Shown here: piece by piece, positions 34,499-42,648 of the stretch
Numbering within the stretch: position 1 is the stretch's first letter
Layout of the letters: the number at the start of each line of letters is the position of its first letter
NCBI RefSeq assembly: GCF_900169785.1
Contig: NZ_FWER01000022.1
Coordinates: forward strand, 1 to 64,000
Length of the DNA stretch: 64,000 bases
From: Rhizobium sullae
Lineage (GTDB): Bacteria > Pseudomonadota > Alphaproteobacteria > Rhizobiales > Rhizobiaceae
Reading direction: 5' to 3'
The notes under the pieces: model-generated
Seen by the model: only the letters and a program-made list of their open reading frames with translations
Told to the model about the DNA's origin: nothing
The model's database searches: none
Program-made: the position numbers and the translations under genes

Positions 34499-35689
34499 TC
34501 ATCTATTCGATCGCTTTTTCATCAGGTTTTCCACCATATCGGGGCCGAGAGCCTTTCCGAGTGCTTTGACACCGTTGTTAGGAAGCCTCAAGAGACCGTT
34601 GACCATGCCTTCCTTCCACGCATCGCCGCGATCCCATGCCTCCGCCCAAGCATCTGCCAGTTCGTCGCCGTGGCGCGTTTCTACGAGCGCTTCAAAGAGC
34701 AGGGAGGCCTGCGATAGGTCTTTGTCCGCTTTCACGCGTCCTAGCGTGTCTGTGAGTCTTCTGGAGGACACGATCAGCTTGTGGACGGCATACCTCTCTG
34801 GAGCGGGGACAAGGACGTTCACGCCTTCGCGGAAGAGAAGCACCGTGCCGACAGGCTCGTAGATCAGGTAATCGAGAAACCGCGGGTTTTCCGCCGAGGC
34901 ACCGCCGAGGGCGGGCATGGGCGACGGCTCGCCCGTGTATTCGTCCGATCCCCGGTTTCCCGTCAGGAACTCTACCCGATAGCCCTTGGCATTCTGGAAG
35001 GCGACCACCTTGGCTTTGTCCGCCTGGTGCGGAACCGCTCGGAATTCGGGATCGACCGACTGGAGGACTTCCAGCACCGGAGGCAGGCTGTCCCCGACCT
35101 CCGAGCTGATTGCGAAATCCTGCGCGAAATCCGCGTCGCCCGTTTGCATGGCCGACGATGGCAGCCGGACGCCGAGCATCCCCGCATAGGTGCTAAATGC
35201 CACCGACCCGATCAGGACGGCCCGCAGCCGGAACAATCCGGCGTCCGCTAGGGCTTTCGTGACGTCGCCCGCAAATGGATCGGGACCGGGGAGGCCCGCA
35301 CGGCGCAGCGTGCTAACCATGCGCCTCCGCTCCCGGATGTTGTCCTTGATCTCCTTGTGGGCCTTCACCCGCTCCGTGATCGCTTCGTCGCTGTGTGGGC
35401 CGACATAGCTTCGCTTGTCCTTGCCTTCGGGAGTGGGGAGATCGAAATACCAGTAATCGCGGCCCTTCACGGTAACGGTTACGAACCACCCCTCCATCGG
35501 GAAGTCCGCCAGAAATTGCCCGTCAAGCGTCCGCTGCGCCAGCTCCGCGAACATCGTCCGATAGCTGATGTCGATCTCTTTCATCATTGGCATCTTTTCC
35601 TTCTCGAGTGCAGCGGCCCTCTCGGCGGCAAGTTCGGCCATCGCCTCGTCGAAGCGACGCCTACCTTTTACGAATGAAGTCGTCTCCAC
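34499..35689 (-). CDS. GSU2403-family nucleotidyltransferase-fold protein
   Basis: A 396-residue cytoplasmic protein. The N-terminal third is a charged, partly coiled region (ELAAERAAALEKEKMPMMKEIDISYRTMFAELAQR), with ITERVKAHKEIKDNIRERRRMVSTLRRAGLPGPDPFAGDVTKALADAGLFRLRAVLIGSVAFSTYAGMLGVRLP leading into the catalytic core. The minimal-nucleotidyltransferase pattern is GS (about residue 181) followed by TGDADF (DxD, about 205-210). The C-terminal part (HKLIVSSRRLTDTLGRVKADKDLSQASLLFEAL) is typical of this family. The likely start is a GTG at 35689. A perfect 10-13-10 inverted repeat sits 13 bases upstream. Neighbours are decayed genes, one Abi-like. Target unknown. Confidence 0.8.
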   Translation of the reverse strand: METTSFVKGRRRFDEAMAELAAERAAALEKEKMPMMKEIDISYRTMFAELAQRTLDGQFLADFPMEGWFVTVTVKGRDYWYFDLPTPEGKDKRSYVGPHSDEAITERVKAHKEIKDNIRERRRMVSTLRRAGLPGPDPFAGDVTKALADAGLFRLRAVLIGSVAFSTYAGMLGVRLPSSAMQTGDADFAQDFAISSEVGDSLPPVLEVLQSVDPEFRAVPHQADKAKVVAFQNAKGYRVEFLTGNRGSDEYTGEPSPMPALGGASAENPRFLDYLIYEPVGTVLLFREGVNVLVPAPERYAVHKLIVSSRRLTDTLGRVKADKDLSQASLLFEALVETRHGDELADAWAEAWDRGDAWKEGMVNGLLRLPNNGVKALGKALGPDMVENLMKKRSNR

Positions 35690-35702
35690 TCATCTGACAG
35701 CG

Positions 35703-35735
35703 CCGTTATAAGTTTCTGCCAAGACCTTATAACGG
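35703..35735. promoter_or_regulatory. Perfect 10-13-10 inverted repeat upstream of the nucleotidyltransferase gene
   Basis: CCGTTATAAG (35703-35712) and CTTATAACGG (35726-35735) are exact inverted copies with a 13-base spacer, 13 bases before the GTG start. The size fits an operator for a dimeric or two-dimer repressor overlapping the promoter. No dedicated regulator gene is adjacent. Confidence 0.65.
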
Positions 35736-35844
35736 GAGCCGCAACCCGCATCCTGATGTCGGTCCGCCATAAAATAGGCAGGTGCGAAGAAGTTGAACGT
35801 CCACATGGCGGAAGCTAAGAATGGGTTAGCTCCTACGACAAATA

Positions 35845-36190
35845 CTACAAAAAACCCGCACAACCGGAATTAGATATACATGTCGGGTTCCAGTTCGTTG
35901 GCTGCTCGGTCAGCCTATCGGACTGCACAGCTAAGTCGATCACATGATGCACGAGGAACGCATCGATGAGGTAGTCGGCATAATCCAGCGTCATCGGCAG
36001 CATCCCGTCTTGAAAGAAATGGTTGTCGATATAGTCGCCGGGGTCCCACACAGTTTGCGCGTGAGGCTTTCGTTCTCGGGTTCGATACGATCAATCACCT
36101 TTTCGAACACGCGGTTGGCTATCTCTATGAGCGTCGGCGCGCTTGCGGTGCTCTTAGGCTGAAGTTTGGACCGCCAGTATTTTGGCTGGA
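35845..36190 (-). pseudogene. Decayed ORF of unknown family, broken by a 2-base duplication
   Basis: Two frames join into one protein-like sequence: FQPKYWRSKLQPKSTASAPTLIEIANRVFEKVIDRIEPENESLTRKL, then WDPGDYIDNHFFQDGMLPMTLDYADYLIDAFLVHHVIDLAV to a stop at 35845. The join is at about 36047-36052, where CA is duplicated on the + strand (CACACAG). The 5' side runs into the stop codon of the sugar permease at 36192, so the original start is lost. I do not recognise the family. Residues after about DLAVQ look degenerate. The remaining bases 35736-35844 show no gene. Confidence 0.45.
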
Positions 36191-36191
36191 A

Positions 36192-37070
36192 TTAACGCCC
36201 GCCGAAGCCGGAGCCGATGGTGACGCCCCGGTAGATTACCCTCTGCAGCACGACGGCCAGGACGATGCCCGGCAGCATGGAGATCGCCGCGCCTGCCATA
36301 ATGTAATTCCACGAGGTGCCCTGTTGTGTCTGGAACAAGGTGAGCCCGAGAGGCAGCGTGGCTTTCTCCATGCCGTTGGTGACGATCAGCGGCCACAGGA
36401 AGCTGTTCCACTGCCCCATGAAGGTGAAAAGCGCCAGCAGGCCGATGGCCGGCATGGCGAGCGGAACGATGATCGTAACCAGGATACGCAGGCGCGAAGC
36501 CCCATCGATCATCGCCGCCTCATCGAGATCCTTGGGAATGCCGAGAAAGAACTGCCGCAACAGAAACGTGCCGAAGGAGCCGAACGCGACAGGCAGGATC
36601 ATGCCGTGATAGGTGTTGACCCAGCCGAGCTTGCTGACCACCAGAAAGAGCGGGATGACCAGCATCACCTGCGGGATCATCAGCGTGCCGAGATAAGCCA
36701 GCAGCAGCCCCTCCCGGCCGGGAAATTTCAACCGCGCGAATGAGTAGGCGGAAAGGCAGGACACCGCAATCACGATCGCCGTGACGCCGCTGGCGACTAC
36801 GAAGGAATTGAACAGGAAGGTTCCAAACGGCAGTGAGACCAATGCTTCGACAAAGGTTCCCCATTGATATTCCTGCGGCAGAATGCGAACCGGCACGGCC
36901 AGCACTTCCGTGTTGGAGCGAACCGCGTTCGACACCATCCAGAAAAACGGGAAGAGGAAAAGCATGGCGATCAGCGAAAGCGCGGCATAACTGACGAAGG
37001 TGCCAATGCGCCGCAGGGCTCTGTTCCGCGATACGGAATTCGGGTGTAACAGGTCCGGCCTAGTCGCCAT
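36192..37070 (-). CDS. Sugar ABC transporter permease (MalG type), fucosidase operon
   Basis: A 292-residue CUT1 permease with six helices and the EAA loop DLDEAAMIDGASRLRILVTIIVPLAMPAIGLL. It overlaps the preceding MalF-type gene by 11 bases, so translation is coupled. It is the last gene of the leftward operon GH29, binding protein, permease, permease. No ATPase gene is present in the operon, so a shared MalK/UgpC-type ATPase is probably used. The sequence beyond its stop passes straight into the decayed ORF. Confidence 0.93.
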   Translation of the reverse strand: MATRPDLLHPNSVSRNRALRRIGTFVSYAALSLIAMLFLFPFFWMVSNAVRSNTEVLAVPVRILPQEYQWGTFVEALVSLPFGTFLFNSFVVASGVTAIVIAVSCLSAYSFARLKFPGREGLLLAYLGTLMIPQVMLVIPLFLVVSKLGWVNTYHGMILPVAFGSFGTFLLRQFFLGIPKDLDEAAMIDGASRLRILVTIIVPLAMPAIGLLALFTFMGQWNSFLWPLIVTNGMEKATLPLGLTLFQTQQGTSWNYIMAGAAISMLPGIVLAVVLQRVIYRGVTIGSGFGGR

Positions 37071-37986
37071 AGTGCACCCATTTGCGCTGCATATGAAACT
37101 GCAAGATGGTCAACGCCATGATCATGATGAACATCACCCAGGCCAGCGCCGAAGCGTAGCCCATCTGGAAGTTGGCGAATCCCTTCTGGTAGATTGCGAA
37201 GCCGAGCGTGGCCGTCGCCGAGCCCGGACCGCCGCGAGTCATCGCGTAGATTTCATCAAACACCTGCAGCGAGGTGATCGCCGTCATCACGGTGGCGAAG
37301 AAGATCGTCGGCGAGATCAGTGGCAGGCGGATGCGCCAGAAACGCTGCCATGCGTTGGCGCCGTCGATTGTCGCAGCCTCGATGTAGTGCCTCGGCACAA
37401 GGTCGAGCGCGGCGTTGAACATCACGACATTGTAGCCGACATTCGCCCACAGAGTGACGAGTACGATGGCCTGCATTGCCCAGGTCGTGCTGAGTAGGAA
37501 ATTGGGCAGGCCGAGGCCAAGCGAACGGATGAGGCTGTCTGCCAGTCCATCCGGCGTAAAGATGAGCAGCCACACCACCGACGCTGCGATCGTCGGAGTG
37601 AACGTCGGCAGGAAAAAGATCACCCGGAAGATCGCTTTGCCATGCCTCAGGCTCGATATCCATACAGCGAGCGTCAGCGAGACGATGATGTTCAGCGTGA
37701 GATACTCGACGGCGAAGAATAGTGTGTTGCGCAATACGGTATAAAAAGCCGGATCAACGGTGAAGAGGCGGACATAATTCTGAAAGCCGGCGAAGGACGG
37801 CGTCGAGATCAACTGCCAATTGGTGAAACTGAGCGCCAACGACGCTGCGATCGGCAAGGCCATGAAGGCCATGAATCCGAGGAAACTTGGCAGCAGGAAC
37901 AGCATGGCCGTCTGCGTGTCTGGCTTCAAAATGCGCCGCCGCTGAACGGGCTGCACGGGAACTTCGGCGACGGCGCTTTGCGACAT
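37060..37986 (-). CDS. Sugar ABC transporter permease (MalF type), fucosidase operon
   Basis: A 308-residue CUT1 permease. It has a cytoplasmic N-terminus (SQSAVAEVPVQPVQRRRILKPD), six helices and the EAA loop HYIEAATIDGANAWQRFWRIRLPLISPTIFF. The ATG at 37986 follows GGAGGAAAAC. It forms the channel with the MalG-type protein encoded next. The likely cargo is a fucosylated oligosaccharide or fucoside, inferred from the intracellular alpha-L-fucosidase gene at the head of the operon. Confidence 0.93.
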   Translation of the reverse strand: MSQSAVAEVPVQPVQRRRILKPDTQTAMLFLLPSFLGFMAFMALPIAASLALSFTNWQLISTPSFAGFQNYVRLFTVDPAFYTVLRNTLFFAVEYLTLNIIVSLTLAVWISSLRHGKAIFRVIFFLPTFTPTIAASVVWLLIFTPDGLADSLIRSLGLGLPNFLLSTTWAMQAIVLVTLWANVGYNVVMFNAALDLVPRHYIEAATIDGANAWQRFWRIRLPLISPTIFFATVMTAITSLQVFDEIYAMTRGGPGSATATLGFAIYQKGFANFQMGYASALAWVMFIMIMALTILQFHMQRKWVHYGD

Positions 37987-38001
37987 GTTTTCCTCCATGC
38001 G

Positions 38002-38016
38002 CGGCAATTCCTGCCG
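38002..38016 (-). other. Short hairpin between binding protein and permease genes
   Basis: CGGCA and TGCCG form a 5-bp stem around ATTCC between the binding-protein stop and the permease start. It is weaker than the comparable elements at 5822 and 26657 and may be fortuitous. Confidence 0.3.
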
Positions 38017-38025
38017 GGGCGAGAG

Positions 38026-39246
38026 CTATTGTTGCGCGAGGCTCTGGATGGTCTCCATCGTCTGCTTGGCGTCGACACTGCCGGCGAAGGCGGGAGGAAA
38101 ATACTGGTTGAAGAGGTTTTCTACCGCCGCCCAATTGTCGGTGATCGCGTAGGGTATGGAGTGCGCCAAGGAGTAGTCGAGGGCCTCGCCGCCATTGGTG
38201 ATGTCTTTGGCCGCCACTTGGTACCAGGACGATTGCGCGGCAGTGCGCGCCGGCAACGCACGCCCCTTCTCGGCAAGGTACGACAGCGCTTCAGGGCTCG
38301 TAAGCACCTGAATCGCCTTCCAGGCCGCATCCTTGTTCTGGCTGGTGGTGGAAATGCCGAAACCAGAGCCCGCCGTAACGGCCGCCAGCTCGCCCTCGTC
38401 GCGCGGCAGGGTGGTGAGACCGACCTTGAACTTGACCTGGTCTTTCATGCCAATGATGGACCAGGGACCGTCGACATACATGGCGATATTGCCTGAATTG
38501 AACCGGCCCTGGATGACCGTGCCGGCATCGTTGCCTGACGGGACAAGCGGCGCAATCTTATCCTTGGCGGCAAAGCCGATCAGCCTGTCGGCTGCGGCAA
38601 TCGCGCGCGGATTGACGAGGTCGAGCTGTCCGGCGTCGTTGACGTATTTGTCGCCCCAAGCGGACGCCATGACCGAATAGTTGACCGGGGCGACACCGAA
38701 GCCGTAATTGCCGTCCTTGGTGAGCTTCTTTGCGGCATCGGTAAACTCGGCAAGCGTCCAGCCCGGTTTCGGCAAAGGAATGCCGGCGGCCTCGAAAGCC
38801 TCCTGGTTGTAATAGATGACCCATGGACCGACATCGTAAGGGAGGCCGTAAAGCTCCTTGTCAACCGACATGCCGCCGATGATCGAGGGGGTGAAGGCGC
38901 CAAGGTCGAATTTGTCCGCCTCTATCCTCGCATTGAGCGGTTCGAGCAGCGAATAGAAGTTCGACATGCGCAATGATTGCATGGAGACAATGTCGGCCAG
39001 CTGGCCCGACGCTGCCAACACCGGCAGCCTGGTCCAATAGTCGACCCAGCCGGCGGTCTGCAGCGTCACTTTGATGTCTGGGTGCTTGGCACTTACCATG
39101 TCGGCCAAGTGCTGCCAGGTCTTGGTGTCGGTTTCGGAGGCGGTCCACATCTGCCAGGTCAGATTGACCTGATCGGCGGTTGCAGCCGTAGCAAAGAGGC
39201 TGCCGCCGATTGCGGCAAGCAATAGCGCTTTCTTCAGAACCTTCAT
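38026..39246 (-). CDS. Sugar ABC transporter solute-binding protein (family 1), fucosidase operon
   Basis: A 406-residue periplasmic binding protein with a Sec signal peptide (MKVLKKALLLAAIGGSLFATAATA, cut near residue 24). The family-1 fold follows (VNLTWQMWTASETDTKTWQHLADMVSAKHPDIKVTLQTAGW; FNSGNIAMYVDGPWSIIGM). GGAGGAG lies before the ATG at 39246. It lies between the GH29 gene and the two permease genes, which suggests it delivers a fucose-containing glycoside for intracellular hydrolysis. Confidence 0.93.
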   Translation of the reverse strand: MKVLKKALLLAAIGGSLFATAATADQVNLTWQMWTASETDTKTWQHLADMVSAKHPDIKVTLQTAGWVDYWTRLPVLAASGQLADIVSMQSLRMSNFYSLLEPLNARIEADKFDLGAFTPSIIGGMSVDKELYGLPYDVGPWVIYYNQEAFEAAGIPLPKPGWTLAEFTDAAKKLTKDGNYGFGVAPVNYSVMASAWGDKYVNDAGQLDLVNPRAIAAADRLIGFAAKDKIAPLVPSGNDAGTVIQGRFNSGNIAMYVDGPWSIIGMKDQVKFKVGLTTLPRDEGELAAVTAGSGFGISTTSQNKDAAWKAIQVLTSPEALSYLAEKGRALPARTAAQSSWYQVAAKDITNGGEALDYSLAHSIPYAITDNWAAVENLFNQYFPPAFAGSVDAKQTMETIQSLAQQ

Positions 39247-39295
39247 GGGTTTTCTCCTCCCTCCATGAATGCAATGGACAAGCAATGGTCGAACG

Positions 39296-40624
39296 CTACG
39301 GCTTCAGGACGATCTCGATCACCGGAACAGTAACGTCCGGCCGCCGTACCGGCAGTTCGAGCGTGATCACGCCTTCCGGCACGGTCACGCCGATATTGGA
39401 ATCCACCTCCTTGATGTGGCTGAGCCAGCGCACCTCACTGGCGTCGTGCAGGAACTGCGCATAGGCGATCCTGTCCGCGATACCCTCGATGTGGATGTGG
39501 CGGAAAGGCCAGTTGCAGATGTGCAGGTAGAGGCGGTTGCCGCGCTGGGTATAGCGGCAGCCCGACGGCACGGGATAGTCGGACGGCCCTGCCCCGTAGA
39601 TGGAGCGCCCGTTCACTGAAATCCAATTCTGGTAGACCTCAAGCCCAGCGATCGCGCGTGCATCAAGCGTACCGCGGCCGGTCGGGCCGACATTCATCAG
39701 CAGGTTGCCTCCCATGGCGACGGAATCGATGAGCAGCTTGATGATTTGTTCTGGGCTCTTCCAGCTGTCCTCGTCACGATGATAGCCCCAGGAACCGCTG
39801 AAGGTATGGCAAGCCTCCCAGCGCACGGGCCGGCCAGCGATGGCGGGCGCGACGCGCGGCGTGTACTGCTCCGGCGTCACAATGTCGGGCAGGTTGTCGC
39901 CGTCGAGCGGCAAATCGAGGCGGTTATTGACGATGATGCCTGGCTGCAACTCGCGCACCAGCCCAACCAGCCGCTCGCTCTCCCAGTCGACGCGTCCCTT
40001 GCCGGGCAGGCCGCGATATTCCCGTCGCGGATAGCTGAAATCGAACCACATGATGTCGATGCGGCCGAAGCCGGTCAGAAGCTCACGTACCTGTTCGTGC
40101 ATGTAGGCGGTGTAGTTGGCCATGTTGCGGCCGGCATTCAGCGCTTTCGCGTCGGGGTGGTTGCGCAGCGGATGATGGACGTCGATCGGGAAGTCGGGGT
40201 GGTGCCAGTCGATCAGCGAATAGTAGAAGCCGATCTTCAGTCCCTCGGCGCGGAACGCCTCGACCAGCGGGGTCAGCAGGTCCTTGCCGCAAGGCGTGTT
40301 CGTCGCCTTGTAGTCCGTCACCTTGCTGTCCCACAGGCAGAAGCCCTCGTGATGCTTGGTCGTCACCACGACATATTTCATGCCGGCGAGACGGGCTCGC
40401 CGAGCCCATTCCTTGGGCTCATAAAGATCGGGATCGAAATTGTCGAAGTAGCGCTGGTACTGCTCGTCGGTCAGTTCCTCGCGGTTTTTCAACCACTCGT
40501 GCCGGGCGCCTAGAGCGTAGAGACCCCAATGGATGAACAGGCCCAGACGGTCGTGGCTGAACCACGCATGCTTGTCCAACTCCCCAGATGCCGGGCTCCC
40601 CGACTGACGCACCGCAATCGCCAC
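39296..40624 (-). CDS. GH29 alpha-L-fucosidase, intracellular
   Basis: A 442-residue enzyme that removes alpha-L-fucose from glycosides by a retaining mechanism. GH29 marks are WFSHDRLGLFIHWGLYA, MKYVVVTTKHHEGFCLWDS, IGFYYSLIDWHHPDFP, the nucleophile Asp in IDIMWFDFSYPRREY, and GGNLLMNVGPTGRGTLD. There is no signal peptide. I place the start at the GTG 40624 because GGGAGGAGAGG precedes it. An in-frame ATG at 40678 would lie upstream of the predicted transcription start and put the operator inside the coding region. It heads the operon for a sugar importer and is divergent from its LacI regulator. Confidence 0.88.
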   Translation of the reverse strand: MAIAVRQSGSPASGELDKHAWFSHDRLGLFIHWGLYALGARHEWLKNREELTDEQYQRYFDNFDPDLYEPKEWARRARLAGMKYVVVTTKHHEGFCLWDSKVTDYKATNTPCGKDLLTPLVEAFRAEGLKIGFYYSLIDWHHPDFPIDVHHPLRNHPDAKALNAGRNMANYTAYMHEQVRELLTGFGRIDIMWFDFSYPRREYRGLPGKGRVDWESERLVGLVRELQPGIIVNNRLDLPLDGDNLPDIVTPEQYTPRVAPAIAGRPVRWEACHTFSGSWGYHRDEDSWKSPEQIIKLLIDSVAMGGNLLMNVGPTGRGTLDARAIAGLEVYQNWISVNGRSIYGAGPSDYPVPSGCRYTQRGNRLYLHICNWPFRHIHIEGIADRIAYAQFLHDASEVRWLSHIKEVDSNIGVTVPEGVITLELPVRRPDVTVPVIEIVLKP

Positions 40625-40663
40625 AGGCCTCTCCTCCCTTGTTTCCAGTTCAGCATCCTCATC

Positions 40664-40673
40664 GAACCGGTTC
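40664..40673. promoter_or_regulatory. LacI-type operator, fucosidase side
   Basis: GAACCGGTTC, extended to CGAACCGGTTCG at 40663-40674, is a perfect palindrome with central CG. It lies just downstream of the predicted -10 element, and an identical copy lies at 40817-40826. This position would block initiation of the fucosidase operon. Confidence 0.75.
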
Positions 40674-40682
40674 GGCATTTTG

Positions 40683-40711
40683 ATAATCTTCCTTGATCTC
40701 GTAGCTGTCAA
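40683..40711 (-). promoter_or_regulatory. Sigma-70-type promoter of the fucosidase operon
   Basis: On the minus strand TTGACA (40711-40706) and GATTAT (40688-40683) are separated by 17 bases. Transcription should begin near 40676, inside or next to the operator, giving a leader of about 50 bases before the GTG start. Confidence 0.6.
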
Positions 40712-40816
40712 GCAGGAATCAAGGATTGCGAATTCTGAAAAATTTCCTTGCAGATTCGGGATAACCAAGATCCATGTCTTGCATAGGCGAAAAGAATCTG
40801 ACACAAGAGCGTCATA

Positions 40817-40826
40817 GAACCGGTTC
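40817..40826. promoter_or_regulatory. LacI-type operator, lacI side
   Basis: A second exact GAACCGGTTC lies seven bases before the ATG of the LacI-family gene, over its ribosome-binding region. The copies are 153 bp apart, so looping is possible. Autoregulation is likely. Confidence 0.75.
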
Positions 40827-40833
40827 GATCATA

Positions 40834-41841
40834 ATGGCAACCATCCGAGATGTCGCGCGCCTTGCGGGAGTTTCGATCTCGACCGTCTCGCTCGCGCTCA
40901 ACAGCCCGAAGCGGGTCGGGATCGAGACGCTCGACCGCATCCAGCAGGCCGTAAAAGCGACCGGTTATCGTATCGACCCGGTGGCCCAGACCCTGGCACG
41001 GGGACGCAGCTCGCTGATCGGCTTTGTCTCGGCCAATCTGGGCAACATGTTCTTTGGCGACATCCGCCGCGAGATAGAACACCAGGCGCTGGACAACGGT
41101 TATTTCGTCCTGATCGCCGACTCATCCGGTAAGGCGGACCTCGAGCGGGCGTTGCTGGAGCGGCTGGAAGCGCAGAGGATGGCCGGCATCGTGCTGGCTG
41201 CGAACGGGCGCGGGAACGACTACGCCGCATTCCTGCGCGACTTCAAGATCCCCATCGTCATGTTCGACCAGAAGGTGGAAGGCGCCGAGCGCGATTTCGT
41301 CGGCTCCGACAACCCGCTCACCACCGCCATCCTGACGGAACACCTGCTGCAGCTCGGCCACAGACGCGTCGCCTTCATCTCCGGCCCGGCCGGTCTGCAC
41401 ACCGCCGACGAGCGCCTGAAAGGCTACATGGACACGATGGCCGGTGCCGGCGTGGACATCGACCCTTCGCTGGTGGTCGAAGGGGGCTACACGCGGACGG
41501 GCGGCTACAGGCAAGCGATGCGCCTGCTCGCCCGCCGCGATCGGCCGACCGCCATCATCGGCGCCAACAACATGATGGGCCTTGCAGCGCTTCAGGTGAT
41601 GCAGGAGATGGGCTTCCGCTGCCCGGACGACGTGTCGCTGGCGATGGTCGACGACGTGCCCTGGAGCAGCGTGATCACGCCCCGCATCACGATGGTGGTG
41701 CAGGACGCCCAAAAGCTCGGCGAACTGGCGGCACAGCGCCTGCTGGCAAGAATCCAGAGCTCCGAGGGAGCCGCCGCGCCGCCGCAGGACCTCATCCTGA
41801 CGCCGAGATTTGTGCGCGGTGACTCAACCAGACGTCTCTGA
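40834..41841 (+). CDS. LacI-family transcriptional regulator of the fucosidase operon
   Basis: A 335-residue LacI/GalR regulator. The helix-turn-helix is ATIRDVARLAGVSISTVSLALNSPKRVGIETLDRIQQAVKATGYRIDPVAQTLARGRSSLIGFV. The effector domain follows (NMFFGDIRREIEHQALDNGYFVLIADS; GANNMMGLAALQVMQEMGF; SLAMVDDVPWSSVITP). The ATG at 40834 gives the standard N-terminus. It is divergent from the fucosidase gene, and two identical GAACCGGTTC sites flank the shared promoter region. The inducer is probably fucose or a fucoside. Confidence 0.93.
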   Translation: MATIRDVARLAGVSISTVSLALNSPKRVGIETLDRIQQAVKATGYRIDPVAQTLARGRSSLIGFVSANLGNMFFGDIRREIEHQALDNGYFVLIADSSGKADLERALLERLEAQRMAGIVLAANGRGNDYAAFLRDFKIPIVMFDQKVEGAERDFVGSDNPLTTAILTEHLLQLGHRRVAFISGPAGLHTADERLKGYMDTMAGAGVDIDPSLVVEGGYTRTGGYRQAMRLLARRDRPTAIIGANNMMGLAALQVMQEMGFRCPDDVSLAMVDDVPWSSVITPRITMVVQDAQKLGELAAQRLLARIQSSEGAAAPPQDLILTPRFVRGDSTRRL

Positions 41842-41979
41842 CGTGTTTCCAGAAAAACTGAGATGCTGCGTGGTGCTCGTATCAGGCGGATCGGCGGCTG
41901 TCGATTGATCCGTGGGATGGACAATGCGCATGCCGCGCACGGGCCGGCAGGCGCTCGGCATCAACGGGACTTTTCTGTG

Positions 41980-42648
41980 TCATGGGCATTCCAACTCAAA
42001 GTAAGCCGCGTTGTGAAAGTCGATCTCCAGCTGCTGGACCCGGCCGAAGATGGCGCTGAGCCGCGTGCGTTCGGCAGGATCGAGGGTGTCGCCCGCGAGA
42101 TCCAGTTCGGTCTTCAACCAGCGCGCCTGTGCAGCGAAATCCTCGTGTGCGTGGAGGTCCACCCATTCCTTGAGCAACGGATCGCTGATCCGGCACTCGG
42201 CGGCCTGCCTGGACCAGGTCCAGTACATCCATTCGGCTGCGAACATGGCGGTGATCGTATCGAGGAATTTTCCGGATCTTGCAGTTTCCAGCATGCCGTC
42301 GCGGAAGGCTGCCACCTCCGGACAATTGGTGTCGAAGGCGGAGGGATCGATCCCGCGCAAATTGAACGTCTTCTCGAAATAGGCGATCTGCTGATTGGCG
42401 AGCGCATCCAGCACACCGATCAGCCACCGTTTCTGCGCGATGGTCGCGGCCTCGGCCGTCGCGTGGGCGAAGATCGAAATGGCCGTGTCGACGAAGTCGC
42501 CTTCGTAAACAAGGTACCGGTCGAAGGCTTCCTTCGACAGCCGGTCCGCCTTGATGTCCTCGACAAAGCGGTGACTGACCATCGCCTCGAAGACGGCGCG
42601 GTTTTCCCGGATGATCTGGTCCGAAAGGCTCTCCAACGTGCGGCTCAT
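41980..42648 (-). CDS. TenA-family protein (thiaminase II-like)
   Basis: A 222-residue all-helical TenA/THI-4-family protein (SLSDQIIRENRAVFEAMVSHRFVEDIKADRLSKEAFDRYLVYEGDFVDTAISIF; AAEWMYWTWSRQA; LHAHEDFAAQARWLKTELD). The Glu-containing AAEWMYWTW segment replaces the catalytic Cys context of classic thiaminase II, as in the TenA_E group. Its ATG overlaps the stop of the BtpA gene by one base, so the two are coupled. No TPP riboswitch or thiamine gene is nearby, so a role other than thiamine salvage is possible. Confidence 0.85.
   Translation of the reverse strand: MSRTLESLSDQIIRENRAVFEAMVSHRFVEDIKADRLSKEAFDRYLVYEGDFVDTAISIFAHATAEAATIAQKRWLIGVLDALANQQIAYFEKTFNLRGIDPSAFDTNCPEVAAFRDGMLETARSGKFLDTITAMFAAEWMYWTWSRQAAECRISDPLLKEWVDLHAHEDFAAQARWLKTELDLAGDTLDPAERTRLSAIFGRVQQLEIDFHNAAYFELECP

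Noticed and set aside
39746..40513. 255-codon open frame on the + strand
   Set aside because: It is antisense to the GH29 fucosidase core motifs.
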